Shown piece after piece: positions 23,628 through 35,010 of a stretch of 64,000 bases of DNA. This stretch comes from Limnoperna fortunei (Eukaryota > Mollusca > Bivalvia > Mytilida > Modiolidae): positions 68,687,522-68,751,521 of the forward strand of contig OX104117.1 in NCBI GenBank assembly GCA_944474755.1, read 5' to 3'. Both the position numbers and the translations under genes were made by a program. The stretch's first letter is position 1, and each line of letters starts with the position of its first letter. The notes below the pieces were generated by a model. The model saw only the letters and a program-made list of their open reading frames with translations. It ran no database searches and was not told the origin of the DNA.

Positions 23628-24959
23628 CTATAGTGAAAGAAAAAAAGATAACGGTCTTTCTCCGCTTTTAAAACTTAAAACTATTCACTAAATTAATAAG
23701 TAACGTAGTCGCGTTTGGTGCATGCATTTCATTTGAAAAAATACTCAAAGCGACAAATATATAGTTGTTTATATAACGAAGAATTAGCTTCCTACTATTC
23801 ATGTAACTTTGATCTTGTATTTTGTAATTCTAATAGCTCTATATGTCGTCAAATTTTCTTTTTTAAGCATCACAAAAAGTAGGCTTTTACCTTTAAACGA
23901 ATTGCAATGATGTTTTGTAATTGGGTAAAAATGTCTGTAAAAAATATTGTAACAGAACTTTTGTAGTCTAAGCTAACAAAGGCAGTATAGTGCAGTAAGA
24001 GGTTATGACATCTGTAAGTGATTTTGATGCGAATTTTGAATGACATTTGAGGAAATTTTAATATTCAAATGGAAGTAAGAAAAAGATTTTATATAAGAAA
24101 GAGATAAATCAGAATATAAATATACATAGCAACTTACGTTAACACCTGCAACTGTTACAATACGACTGTTTTTATTTGAAAAATTTAAAAGTTAATTCCA
24201 TATATAACTATTTTAGGTCATAGGTTCCTTCTCTGAAAAAACTTGCGTCTATCTTCTGAATTGGTACATGTACAATGAACTTAACAGATAAAATTAAAAT
24301 AGTTAAGATCAAATAACAGTAAACTATGTTTATTCTGGGGTCTCAAAAACCCAGTGGTTTAGTAGTTCGACATCTTATGTTGACCACGACTTGCTATTAC
24401 TCGAACACTGGTGTTCATTGTTTGAGTGCATTTTAAAACTTTTTCAAATAAACTCGAGCTTTACAATTGATATTCAAGCAAGTCAACATCTTAAACATTT
24501 GTGTAAAAATGAAACTCTCTGCAGGTTCCAATAAATATGTTAGGAACGTGTATAAAACAATTGCTTAGGTTTTTAGGTAAAGAATCCACACGCCATAACA
24601 CGTCAGGAGATGTAATTGAACATCCTATCTTCTATCTTTTAACCCCTTATAGAAACTTGAGTTCCGCTTGTGATAAAAACACATTTGATTTATTTTCCCT
24701 CACTTATAACAAAACAATGCCGCTTACAAAAACATAAAACAGAAAGCAAAGTTTTTATGCTAATTTATTATCCATAAGCTATTTCGTTTTATTTTAAGAA
24801 CGCAAATGGGTTGACTTGTTTTAGTTGGAATAATATTCCTATGACAACTTGCCTAATTATTATGAAATTACCAATCATCTCAATGCAGTCAAGTTACTGC
24901 GTGCTGGTTCCCGCGTAATATTCGCTGGAAAATCCATCAGCATTAAAACAACAAGTTAC
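23628..24959. other. Intron-like DNA of Thr-rich gene copy 2
   Basis: No exon corresponding to copy-1 10992-11177 was found. Around 24335-24425 a GTGGTTTAGTAGTTCGA...CTCGAACACTGG stretch faintly resembles a decayed tRNA-type SINE. Confidence 0.35.
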
Positions 24960-25022
24960 CTCTTGGTTGTGATATAGAAGAAAGGTCTTTCCCCTCCATT
25001 CAACAGGGAAACTTGCAAACTG
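24960..25022 (-). pseudogene. Second exon (CxFP..WRGK) of Thr-rich gene copy 2, frameshifted
   Basis: After an acceptor (TAATTGTAG) the expected frame gives SVCKFP and then a stop. Removing one base restores PVEWRGKTF, aligning with CKYPYDWRGKTF at 12395. A GTAACT donor follows. The entry phase matches the signal-peptide exon at 25739-25790. Confidence 0.5.
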
Positions 25023-25738
25023 CTACAATTATAACAAACAAAAGATTAACAGCACTTTTAACAGAACCCGCGTTATGCCTTTACACCATCGGTGTTCGGT
25101 ATTTTATTATTACCTTCAATAAATAACTATTAAATGTTTAAAAGCAAAATTGCCTTCATAGGCTTTCAGAATGAAAACAATAATATTAATTTTGTAATAA
25201 TATAAATAATTAAATAATACTGTTAAAAATGTAACTGTCAAATTAAAAAAAACGAATCCATGTTTTGAATCCATCTCAGAGATTAAGAGAAGCATAAAAC
25301 GCAAATAGAAATGCATTGACTATTTTCAAAAATTTACACGCATAAATCTTTTACTTAATTTCATTCGGTAAAGTATTAATTTCAAATTATAAAATGTTTT
25401 ATAATAATTACTATAAAAACTGTTCTACGCGGTTTATAGAAACGAATTTTTTAATGTCTCGCAAAAATTGACCAAGCTTTATTTTATACTATAAAAATGT
25501 TTCCAGAGACATTGGGTTCTTTTGGATTAAGCTGTTTGTTTACATTTAGTAATTAAGAATGCATTACAAAACTATCTGAACTATATTTTGTAATTAAATT
25601 CGTTTGAAGATACCAGGTTTATAGAACAAAATGTAAGATCTTGGTTTTCAAGCAATCTTTGGAATTGAATCTTGAAATAAACATTTAAATAAATTTCAAA
25701 GAAATGTATAAAATGTATACTATTTTGCAGTGACTTAC

Positions 25739-25790
25739 ATTCAGTTCTTACAAGACAAACAACAGCAAGTAGCCACAGATGTGTGTTCAT
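25739..25790 (-). CDS. Signal-peptide exon of Thr-rich gene copy 2
   Basis: An ATG at 25790 opens MNTHLWLLAVVCLVRTE, a short N-terminus with a hydrophobic core typical of a secretory signal. The exon then ends in phase 1 at a consensus donor (T|GTAAGT). The phase fits the acceptor at 25022. It supports the view that both copies encode secreted proteins. The downstream exons are frameshifted, so the gene may be inactive. No equivalent was found for copy 1. Confidence 0.55.
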
Positions 25791-25835
25791 TCTATATTTC
25801 TTTTTCAGGCAACGAACTTTTATTTGCACTGACAA

Positions 25836-26849
25836 TACAATCTTAACTTATATATTTAAGTTGTAAAGAAAAAAATCAACATTTAACCAAAACCTGACGC
25901 ATTTTGTTTTATATTTGCACTAAAATTATACCACATTTCAATTACTGTTTTGCAAAACTAATTCAAGATTATGTTTCTAATAAAAAACAAGAAGAAAAAC
26001 AAGAAAAAGATTCTAGGTAATTTTATAACTAACAAAATTGCAACAATCATAGACGAAGGAACCGTGCCAGTAAGATTTTCCATTTGTGACGGTTGTTATT
26101 TAGTTACTATCATGAATTTATAAATAGTTAAATTGTTTTGTTTTTAAGACTTTGCTCATTTATAAGATTTTGACATTTCCGGTGAGTGATTCGACGCGTT
26201 CCGAATAGACTAAGAACTTTCCAAAATACCCGAGTGAGATCGAAGTCTTAAGTTGGGCTATCGATTATTTATTTCCATTTTTTAAAATTTTTTATGTCTT
26301 TTGTTTCTTTTTCAATTTGTTTGTGATGAGGTATTGATAAAAATATTGATCTATTTCCAATCTGAGAGTGGTCAATACTTCATTAAATTGAACACATTGA
26401 AAGTACCATGATGAAGATGATGCTGTGATTAATGGAAATAGTACAGTACTGCATTTAACCGATATAATAAACCATATTTATAGGTAACTTTAACACTAAG
26501 TATGAAATAAAATACACCACAAAATAGAGCTTATTTATACAATCAACTCGGGCGTTTTTCTCCATTCAATAGTTCAGGATATATTACAGATAACTATAAC
26601 ACCGATATTCACTAAATTAACGTTTATTTATGAGAAAGCATTAATGATATTAAATAACAAATTAGTATTTTTAATTTTGAACAAGAAAACTATCAAGAAA
26701 CATGATAAAACTGTATTTGAGTATTAAATAAATAAAGGAACATGACTGCTGTGAGATGTATCTAGCAATAAAAACTGAAGATATTAGAACTTTCAAAAAT
26801 AATTGAATACAATAACAGTTGTTTAAGATCTTGCAAAATATTCTAAAAG
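25836..26849. other. No gene seen
   Basis: AT-rich DNA upstream of the signal-peptide exon; a promoter could lie here, but no motif is distinctive enough to call. Confidence 0.35.
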
Positions 26850-27607
26850 AACTTAAACGGTGAGTTGGACTTGAAGAATTAAAGACGTTTCTGTTGAAAC
26901 AAGGATACCCATTAACTCTTATAAACAACGCCATTGAAAAATCCATACAGATCTCGATCGCCGAACTTCGTGCTGCTAAAAATGTCCAACCGACAGACAG
27001 CAGCTTAATTCCTTTTGTGGTTACTCATAATCCGTAAAACACAAATATATTCAATGTAGCTAAACATAACATTCCGATAGTTGCACAAAGTAATAAGCTT
27101 AAAAACTTTATAACCGATAGAACTTTAGTCCAGAGTAAAAGACAACCTCAAAACTTAAAACGTTTATTAACTAAAGCACAATTTAATTCTAATTCACCAC
27201 GGACATTTGAAGTACGTAAATGCGGAGACAAAAGATGCGGAACTTGTGCTTTCATTCACACGGGAAGTGAAATAACATTAGACGATGGAAGAAAAATTAA
27301 CACTAACGGAGATATGAACTGTACAAGTGAAAATTTAATTTATTGTATTCAGTGTACTAATTGTAACAAGTCATACATTGGTCAAACGAGTAATGCGCTA
27401 AAGCAACGGATGACAGTCAATCGTCAACAAATAGGAGACCCCCTATTTCGAAAAATACCACTTAGTCAACATTTAGATACGTGCAGTGGGGGTCTTTTTA
27501 AAATATTTCCATTTTATAAAATGAAGACTTCCAGTGATGTTTTACGAGAAATAAAAGAAAAAAACTTTATAAGGAAATTTAAACCAATCCTGAATAGACG
27601 CTCATAA
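26850..27607 (+). pseudogene. Penelope-like retroelement C-terminus with GIY-YIG endonuclease
   Basis: Reading through one TAA (near 27037), the frame gives LKTFLLKQGYPLTLINNAIE, SLIPFVVTHNP, KRQPQNLKRLLTKAQF and the Cys block CGDKRCGTC. The GIY-YIG nuclease follows: LIYCIQCTNCNKSYIGQTSN, LSQHLDT and REIKEKNFIRKFKPILN, with a stop at 27607. This is the canonical C-terminal layout of animal Penelope-like elements. The nuclease part from 27314 is open and keeps the Tyr-Ile-Gly, Arg and downstream Glu. The RT part upstream is missing, so it is a 5'-truncated copy. Confidence 0.85.
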
Positions 27608-27886
27608 CTACATAACTTTATTACTGACAATATTAACATTTATTTTAATGTAGTTTGTATATATGTAATTAACTCCCCTGATACCTATTTGTAACGTCAT
27701 ATATAAACGTTACCGTTAGTAACGTTATAAACATTATTAACGATATTCATTCACCAGAAGATTGCCGGAAGGCATGAAAGTACTAGTGAATTAAAGAATG
27801 CAGAAATTCTAGTTATATTGGACTGTTATTTGAAAAATATAATTATATATATTATAATATATTCAGTTATTTACCATATACATGTA

Positions 27887-27943
<57 letters not shown>

Positions 27944-28140
27944 TCTAAAGAGTCTACCATGTAATATTTTGAACTACCTGTATTGTGTTTTTACACGATC
28001 CCAGTGGACTTATATTATTCAATCACCGAATGAAAAAATACTTTAAGCATTTAGAGTTAAACGCCACTGATGAGTCTTAAGTAGACGAAACGCGCGTCTG
28101 GCGTAATGAATTTGTCACCTTGGTAATTTGATTACATCTT
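27608..28140 (+). mobile_element. 3' region of the Penelope-like element
   Basis: Downstream of the nuclease stop are short direct repeats of AACGTTA type (27690-27740), a hairpin-like AAGATTGCCGGAAGGCATGAAAG segment, a TA microsatellite, then the hammerhead at 28061 and its conserved flank (TAATGAATTTGTCACCTTGGTAA). Ribozymes in Penelope-like long terminal repeats are established in the literature; the link between this ORF and this ribozyme is by position. Confidence 0.55.
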
Positions 28141-28376
28141 GTTGGAATATTTGAGCAAAGCAAAGTAACAGCACGGCACGTCCGCGGCTGGCGGACTTGT
28201 GAAGCAACTATTTTGGGTTAAGTTGGAAATGAGAAATTTCAAGATCAATATGTTATGACTTGTTTACGTCATTTATTTATATTGACATTCAATGACTAAG
28301 GCCATTCGTTGGTCAGTCTTTGTCTAAATTTTTGACAAGAAACACCGTCATTTGTATCGTTGCATAATCTTCTAGA

Positions 28377-28431
<55 letters not shown>
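27892..28431. repeat. (TA)n microsatellites flanking the ribozyme
   Basis: Pure TA runs lie at about 27892-27939 and 28379-28431. Confidence 0.9.
28061..28104 (+). ncRNA. Type I hammerhead self-cleaving ribozyme
   Basis: All core elements are present in order. The stem I strand ACGCCA (28061-28066) comes first, then CTGATGA (28067-28073). Stem II is GTCT/AGAC (28074-28077 with 28083-28086) around loop TAAGT. GAAA follows at 28087-28090. Stem III has two pairs (A28090-T97, C91-G96) with loop GCGC. The cleavage-site C is at 28098, and stem I closes with TGGCGT (28099-28104), six perfect pairs. The short stem III is the form described for Penelope-like elements and animal retrozymes. Predicted cleavage follows 28098. 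Confidence 0.85.
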
Positions 28432-28867
28432 TAAACATATTTTTTAATTGTGTAAATTAAAAATGTAGGCATTTAGACTTTTAGAATGTATAAACAAGAC
28501 TTGACATTACCATGGTGAATGGGGAAATTATTCTACACACCTGTTTACATTTAACAAAAATTTATTTTATTATAGAATATATCATTTAGATGAGTCTTGT
28601 TCATAGAAAACAGACCATCCACATTACGTGAACATTATAATGATTTGACTTTTCAGAAAAATGTTACTTGTATAGAACATATCATAATGATGCTCTCAGA
28701 ATTTAACATTATACAATTGCAGCATTAAATAGCTATTTCAAAGAATGATTGGTGTTAAGTAGATGTAGAAGTAGAACTGATTATAACATACTAGGTGTTA
28801 TTGTTAAATGATACACAAGTTTACAGAATAATATTTCTTTTTAATTTATTCTGTCTGTTTTTCAATC

Positions 28868-29072
28868 GTCTGTTAATTATTTTGTAAAAATATATTGTTA
28901 TGAGTGCACAGAGTGTATTTAATAAATAGCGAGTTTTTTTTTAATATGATATACGTGTAATTCGCGACGTGTCGTGGCATCTGTTGATCATTTTGTTATC
29001 ATAACTGTAAATATATTCTGTCTGTTTTTCAATCGTCTTGCAATAACTTGTCACGAAGTCTGTTGATTATTT

Positions 29073-29140
<68 letters not shown>

Positions 29141-29340
29141 GAGTGTACCGAGTTACACTCATAACATATAAGGAACGATTTAACAAAAAGTTGTATTTTT
29201 TTACATTTACATATGATATACGTGTCATGGCATCTGTTGATAATTTTATTATTATAACTGTAAATATAGGATGACTGATGTTTGCGTTACTGTCAGCGAG
29301 CAATATTCAGGACGAATACACGTTAACAAACCACAAACTG
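28868..29340 (+). repeat. Left ~470-bp direct repeat around the LINE
   Basis: This block matches 32127-32567 closely, apart from the TA-run length: TGTTATG.GTGCACAGAGTG, AATAAATAGCGAGTTTTTTT, TTCGCGACGTGTC, CAATCGTCTTGCAATAACTT, a TA run (29077-29137), ACGATTTAACAAAAAG, and GTTTGCGTTACTGTCAGCGA through CGTTAACAAACCACAAAC. Its last ~60 bp are also the first bases of the LINE ORF. Confidence 0.85.
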
Positions 29341-31871
29341 CTACAAAACTCCGAGAAAATGGACTGCAACATTGACTTATATTACAAGACACTTGAGACT
29401 ACTCTTCTTAGTGCGGCAAAAACTACAATCCCTGTTATTAGCTTCAATGAGCATACGAAGCCCTACTGGAATGATGAGGTGAAGAAAGCGCATAAACACG
29501 AACGCGAGATGAGGAAGATTTGGTTGTCAGAGAACAGACCAAGAGGCATGCAACACACATCGTACTTTAATTACAAGAGAGCTAAAAGCGCATTTAGAAA
29601 CATTCAGAGTCAAGCGAATCAGGATTGCTTAACAAAAACTTAAATAATGCAGCTGAGTGTGACATCCGACTTTTTTGGAAACTCATTAAGCATCAAAAAC
29701 CGAAATCGAATAAAATATTGCCTGAAATCATCGTTGACAATGTGGTATATGACAATCCAGAATCCGTTGCTGAAGGTTTTGCTAAATACTTCGAACACCT
29801 GTACAAGACCGCTAACGACAAAAACTTTGACGTTAAAACTTTTACTGAAATCGAAGTGAATCATACAATCTTGAACAATCTTTGCTGTGAGACAACGGAT
29901 GAATTCTTGCCCGGTGGACAAATAACAGAATCAGAAGTTGGTCCTATTGTAAGAGACCTTAAAAGACGCAAAGCTTGTGGTGCAGACAAGGTACAGAACG
30001 AACACTTGATTCATGGTGGTCCGTTGGTCACACAGTGCTTAACCGAACTCTTTAATAAAATTGTCTCACGAGCAAAAGTTCCAAGTATATGGAAAAAAGG
30101 TCTGATTGTACCAATTTATAAAGGTGGAGAAAAATCAAAACAGTCTCCGGACAGCTACCGACCCGTGTGTTTGCTCTCGTGTGTACTTAAAGTATTCGAA
30201 AAGGTTATTTTATATAGACTTCAATCGTTTACCTTACCTAAAGAAATATTTCCTAGTCCCCTCCAACAAGGATTTCAGAAAGGTCTAGGTTGTCTGTCTG
30301 CTTCTTTTATGCTGTATGAAACTCTGTTACACAATATTGAAATGAATAGTAATGTTTATGTTGCATTTCTTGACAGTCGGAAAGCTTTCGACACTGTGTG
30401 GCGAAAAGCTCTTTTGTACAAACTCTATATTTTGAATGTAAAAGGTAAAGCTTGGCGATTGATAAATGATCTTCATACAAATACTCAAAGCTCAATTGTA
30501 ATTAACCAGTGTAGATCTAGGTATTTTGATGTAACTGAAGGCGTAAGACAAGGTGGTGTGTTATCTGGTATGTTACATCTAGTATTTATTAATGATTTAT
30601 TATTAGAGCTAAGTTTTTGTAATAAGAAAATGGGTATTACTAATCTTAACTGTTGTGCACCCTGTCTTGCTGACGACATTGCTTGCCTGTCGACAACCCC
30701 GTTAAAACTCCAAGAAATGCTTAATGTGTGTTCGAACTTTGCGAATAAATGGAGATTTAAATTCAGTGGAACAAAGTCCCGAATAATGTGCTTTCCGAAA
30801 AAACAGAATAGAGTTCCCTTTTTGTGGACTATCAATAACCAAAGCATTCCTATCACTGAAAATCATATACATCTTGGCATCGGAATTAGTAGTGATCTTA
30901 AATCAAGAGACAAAATCATCAATGCTCGTAGAAAAGGAAGAAACACTTTTTATTCGATCAATAGCTTTCAAAGTGACAATATTAATCCAATATCTGTTAT
31001 TCAACTTTATAAATCTGTAGTATTACCATCTGTTCTATATGGATGCGAAACCTGGTACAACATGAAATCGCAAGAAATTGAACAGCTAAACAAGTTTCAA
31101 CACCGCGTTGTAAAAAAAGCACAAAGACTCCCTCTCAGAACCAGATCAGACATGTGCGAGAGTATGGTTGGTCTCCTTCCAATATCATGTGAAATTGAAA
31201 AGCGGAAATTATATTTCTTATGCAAACTTTGCAATTTTGACTGTACGTGTTTACCAAAGAAGATATTTTTACTCCGTTTGTTTTCATGCTTGGACAACTT
31301 TGATAGCGCAACTGGATTTATACCTGACATTATACAAATATTATATAAGTACAAACTTTTAAACTATCTCTATGACTACACTGATACAGGTCAATTTCCA
31401 ACAAAATATCAATGGAAAAACATAGTGAAATCCGCAATAAATGGAAAACAATATGAACTTTAGTCAAACAGAGTAAACCATGATAGAGACGTTTCTCGCT
31501 TCCGTACTATCCATCAACGGATAGCTATTGCAGATGTCTGGATCTACCCTTCGTCAGCACCAAAACTACAAACAGCCTTCTTTATAGCGAAGCTTATAAC
31601 CACGCCTCCAACTGATGCTTTACACACCTGCACTCTCTGTGACATTCAATTTCGAGATGTAGTGATGCATGCTTCTTGTGAGTGCCCTAGAACTCTCGAT
31701 TTTAATTTGTATTTGAAGCTAAGTAATCTGTCCAAAGAGGAACTTTTCCAAGTGTTCCTTGGTAAAATGTCTTCGACAGAACTTCCTAAGGAAGATACCA
31801 ATTCTATCAGATCCCTATATTACACACATGTAGTGAAAGCGTCATCAATTTACAGTCGTTTGACTAGATAG
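29278..31871 (+). pseudogene. LINE reverse transcriptase ORF, one frameshift and one in-frame stop
   Basis: The first part, 29278-29643, has KPYWNDEVKKAHKHEREM (EN-RT linker). A frame change near 29630 leads to 29625-31463: KACGADKVQNEHL, VPIYKGG, PDSYRPVCLLS, then the RT motif A AFLDSRKAFDTVW, motif B EGVRQGGVLSG and motif C LADDIACLS (catalytic Asp all kept), then a thumb region (LPSVLYGCETW). A single TAG at 31461 interrupts the frame, which continues to 31871 with CTLCDIQFRDVVMHASCECP, a Cys/His knuckle. The catalytic core looks recent and intact; the two lesions make it inactive unless suppressed. It is unlike the LINE at 1-3205. Confidence 0.85.
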
Positions 31872-32124
31872 GCTGGCAAACTGGCAAAACAGGCAGCAGG
31901 ACAGAATGCATAGCCAGTATGCATCCTATTTAATATGAATATTGATAAATAACGTATTATAACTTTCTAATGTATAGATATACATGTATATATTTCACTC
32001 CGCTTATTTATTTAAATTTTCTGTATAACCTTTTATCACTTATTGTACTGTTATGTTAAATTGTATCCTTTCATTGTAATCTCTATATGAGGAAATAAAG
32101 AAATGAATGAATGAATGAATGAAT
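29281..32124 (+). mobile_element. 5'-truncated LINE with RT and C-terminal zinc knuckle
   Basis: The body starts within the endonuclease-RT linker, carries the complete RT and C-terminal region, and ends at a GGAAATAAAG signal followed by (GAAT)n at 32100-32124, a microsatellite tail typical of several LINE clades. Endonuclease is absent. A copy of the flanking 5' block follows immediately. Confidence 0.85.
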
Positions 32125-32126
32125 TG

Positions 32127-32332
32127 TATGTTAGTTATTTTGTTAAAATATATTGTTATGTGTGCACAGAGTGTATTTAATAAATAGCGAGTTTTTTTTT
32201 AATATGATATACATGTAATTCGCGACGTGTCATGGCATCTGTTGATCATTTTGTTATCATTACTGTAAATATATTCTGTCTGTTTTTCAATCGTCTTGCA
32301 ATAACTTGTAACGAAGTCTGTTGATTATTTTG

Positions 32333-32400
<68 letters not shown>

Positions 32401-32567
32401 AACGATTTAACAAAAAGTGGTATTTTTTTACATTTACATATGATATACGTGTCATGGCATCTGTTGATAATTTTGTTATTAAAACTGTAAATATAGGATG
32501 ACTGATGTTTGCGTTACTGTCAGCGAGCAATATTCAGGACGAATACACGTTAACAAACCACAAACCT
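32127..32567 (+). repeat. Right ~440-bp direct repeat after the LINE, with TA run
   Basis: This copy of 28868-29340 starts directly after the (GAAT)n tail and ends at CACAAAC, exactly where the LINE reading frame is abandoned. The TA run is at about 32335-32398. Confidence 0.85.
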
Positions 32568-33214
32568 ATTTCGAAAAGATGGAACACAGAGCAAAAAATT
32601 TGAATGTTTGTTAAAAAGTATGGAGTAATTTAGCCTTTTGTAGCAGCTACGAGCCTAAACCTTATCGACAACAACATCAGGCTTTCTGTATTTTGATCTG
32701 ACAACTCCCCAATGACATAGAATCCCTATCCGCTAGCTAGTTAACACACTGGGCCGCTTTGTGTGTGAACAGAATGGTCCAAGAAAGTTTACAGAGTAAA
32801 ATTTATGACATATTCTGGACGATGTAATAAATATTGCTTTTACGTATGATATTATCAAAAATTTCTTAATTTAACACGATATATGTATTTTACTTCTTTG
32901 ATCTAGTTTAAAACCCTGATTTTTTTTTTTCGTTGTGTACTTTTAGTACTTGCTCGTTTGATAAACACAGTAAAACAGATTTGGTGACCTCAGTTAATAT
33001 TTTTTTACAAGAGCTATTAAAAAGTAGTACAGTTAACATTATTGTATACATTTGTTTGCAGACACCTAACTAGAGTGAATTGTATTCCACGTGCTAGCCT
33101 GAGCCCTAACACCTTTTAAATGTTGATTGATACTAGCTTAAGCTTCATATTTTATTAGAGATGGTTATTGTGCAAGTTGCTTGAAATGTCTAAAGAGTAA
33201 TTTATTGGTTTGTT
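32568..33214. other. No gene seen
   Basis: Near 32625-32680 a block (TTTTGTAGCAGCTACGAGCC) resembles part of the 13310/19215 repeat. Otherwise nothing recognisable. Confidence 0.4.
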
Positions 33215-33470
33215 TGAATAGTGTAAATGCCACTTTCGGCAATTTTTCACTCTATCATGGCGTCCAGTTTTCATTGGGGAGAAAGCCGGAGTACCTGGAG
33301 AAAACCCCGAACCTTAGGTAAGAAAATTGGCAATCCTTGTCAATTAAGATTGGAGTCGAGTGCACCCTGCCCGCGGTTAGACTCGAACACACAACCTTAG
33401 TGTTGATAGACCAGGTTGTATCAATAGTAGACGATGAACTACCTTAACCAATCAGCCACTCTAAGTTTAG
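33215..33470 (-). mobile_element. SINE (same family as 5843), near full-length
   Basis: The inverted core (CATGGCGTCCAGTTTTCATT, then AAGCCGGAGTACCTGGAG) and the inverted head (GTTAGACTCGAACACACAAC, GTAGACGATGAACTACCTTA) match the 5843 element. Confidence 0.8.
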
Positions 33471-33569
33471 CCTCATGTATTAGTTGCATTTTAGCATTCG
33501 CAACAAAACTTGCATCGTGTATTTTATTAAAATTTTTAATTCTGAAAGGGAATACATTGCTCTCTTACA

Positions 33570-33770
33570 GGTGGGCAATTTGTCCATCGGATCACCCTAT
33601 ACTGTCTTATTGTACTTGTCTGCAATCAATAACGATTTTGGACTTCTGTGTGACCCTTTTGTCAATTACCACTTATGTTTTAATTTGTTTCCAGTGCTTG
33701 CAGTTCATGTTGAAGAGTGGATTGATAATGATCTTGAAAGAACTATACTTGTTTGGGCTAAAGTAGTAAG
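33570..33770 (+). other. Possible exon(s), weak
   Basis: A plus-strand frame (33484-33834) includes an exon-like piece between TTGTTTCCAG (acceptor, ending near 33693) and a GTAGTAAG donor near 33763. It encodes LAVHVEEWIDNDLERTILVW, preceded by a hydrophobic VGNLSIGSPYTVLLYLSA piece after a CTCTTACAG acceptor. I cannot assign a family with confidence. Confidence 0.2.
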
Positions 33771-34199
33771 CACACGTATGTTTGAAGGAAAATTAATTTT
33801 TGTTGAATTTGTAACCTGTATGACTTTTCAATAGTTGTAGGTAATGTAAACGTTGTGTGTACATTTCATTTGCTATTTTTCATATTTTGAAAAAAACATA
33901 TGGGCCTAAGACGGTTTCGCCTTTTAATTAATTTTCTCTTTTTCTTTTTTAAATTGGTTTCAATTTTTTAGGACGGCTGTAGTTCCAACTTTGTTATATG
34001 TGTTGTCTTATATTACAAAAATTAAAAGCCGTCATGACCGCCTTTGGAGAATCTAAAACACACTAGTTTACTATAGTGCTGTCCAGTCTAGTTCCCAAAT
34101 TTCTGACAACGAACAAAAAACGTACTGGAGTCGATGCAATGGCACGGTAGAGACCAATATATATAGTTTATAAGTATTGTGTGTTTTGCACGAATGTTG

Positions 34200-34330
34200 T
34201 TTAAGTCAATTTCAGCATTTCCAGTTATATCATGGCGTCCGGTTTTATGTAAGGAGAAGTAGCCAGAGGAAACACCCTACCTTTGGTAGGAAAACTTCAT
34301 ACCCTTTGTATAGAATTTGAGAAAGATAAA
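34200..34330 (-). mobile_element. SINE fragment (same family)
   Basis: TATATCATGGCGTCCGGTTTT followed by degenerate AGCCAGAGGAAACACCCTAC matches the SINE core on the minus strand; the tRNA head is missing. Confidence 0.6.
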
Positions 34331-35010
34331 GGTTTGCTTCACTAATTTACAATGATTTATCTTTGTTATATAAACATATTATCGTTTGTTTTACCCTTTA
34401 TGTTTCCTCATTTTCTGTACAGAACAATCGCTTGGTGGATAATCAATTTTATATATGATATGTACTGTAAACAATTTAAATATTTGATAATTTCAAAATT
34501 ACTGTTGGATTATTGTACTTGTAAACATTCTGTCAGTCATTTTTTTCTGTTAATTTGGTAGCGCAATCTTTTTAGTTACTTAGTTTAATATATTAAGAGT
34601 TAGGTAGAATTTTTACCGTTAAAGATTGAAAATAAAAGAAAAGAAAAACTACAATGACAACAGGATTTACTAAGAACAACACACGACATGCCGATTTGTC
34701 AACTAGTGCTTCATGTTTGATACCAATATAATTTAATTTAAGTTGTAGGACTTAAAATCTTACAAAATCTATATTTTATGTCGGAACAGGTGTCTCACAA
34801 GTCAGCATATTTGTTTTAAAATGAAAGAATAACCACTTTTGTAATAAAATTGTACAAATGTAGTAGTTGCATTGATTAAAATCCTCTTAATTGCCATCTT
34901 ATTCTATTATTTCAAGGTACATGGATACTAAAATGTCTGACATCCAGTTATAAATTTTCAATATCAGCAGTAAAATGTAAACAAATTTGAAAACAAGATA
35001 TTTTATGATA
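34331..35010. other. No gene seen
   Basis: AT-rich DNA; an unsupported plus frame at 34352-34561 only. Confidence 0.35.

Noticed and set aside
29067..29303. Open frame ending in a Tyr-Ile repeat
   Set aside because: Generated by a TA microsatellite, not a gene.
33484..33834. 116-residue plus-strand frame with a possible exon (LAVHVEEWIDNDLERT)
   Set aside because: No family could be assigned and no partner exons were found; kept only as a low-confidence possibility.
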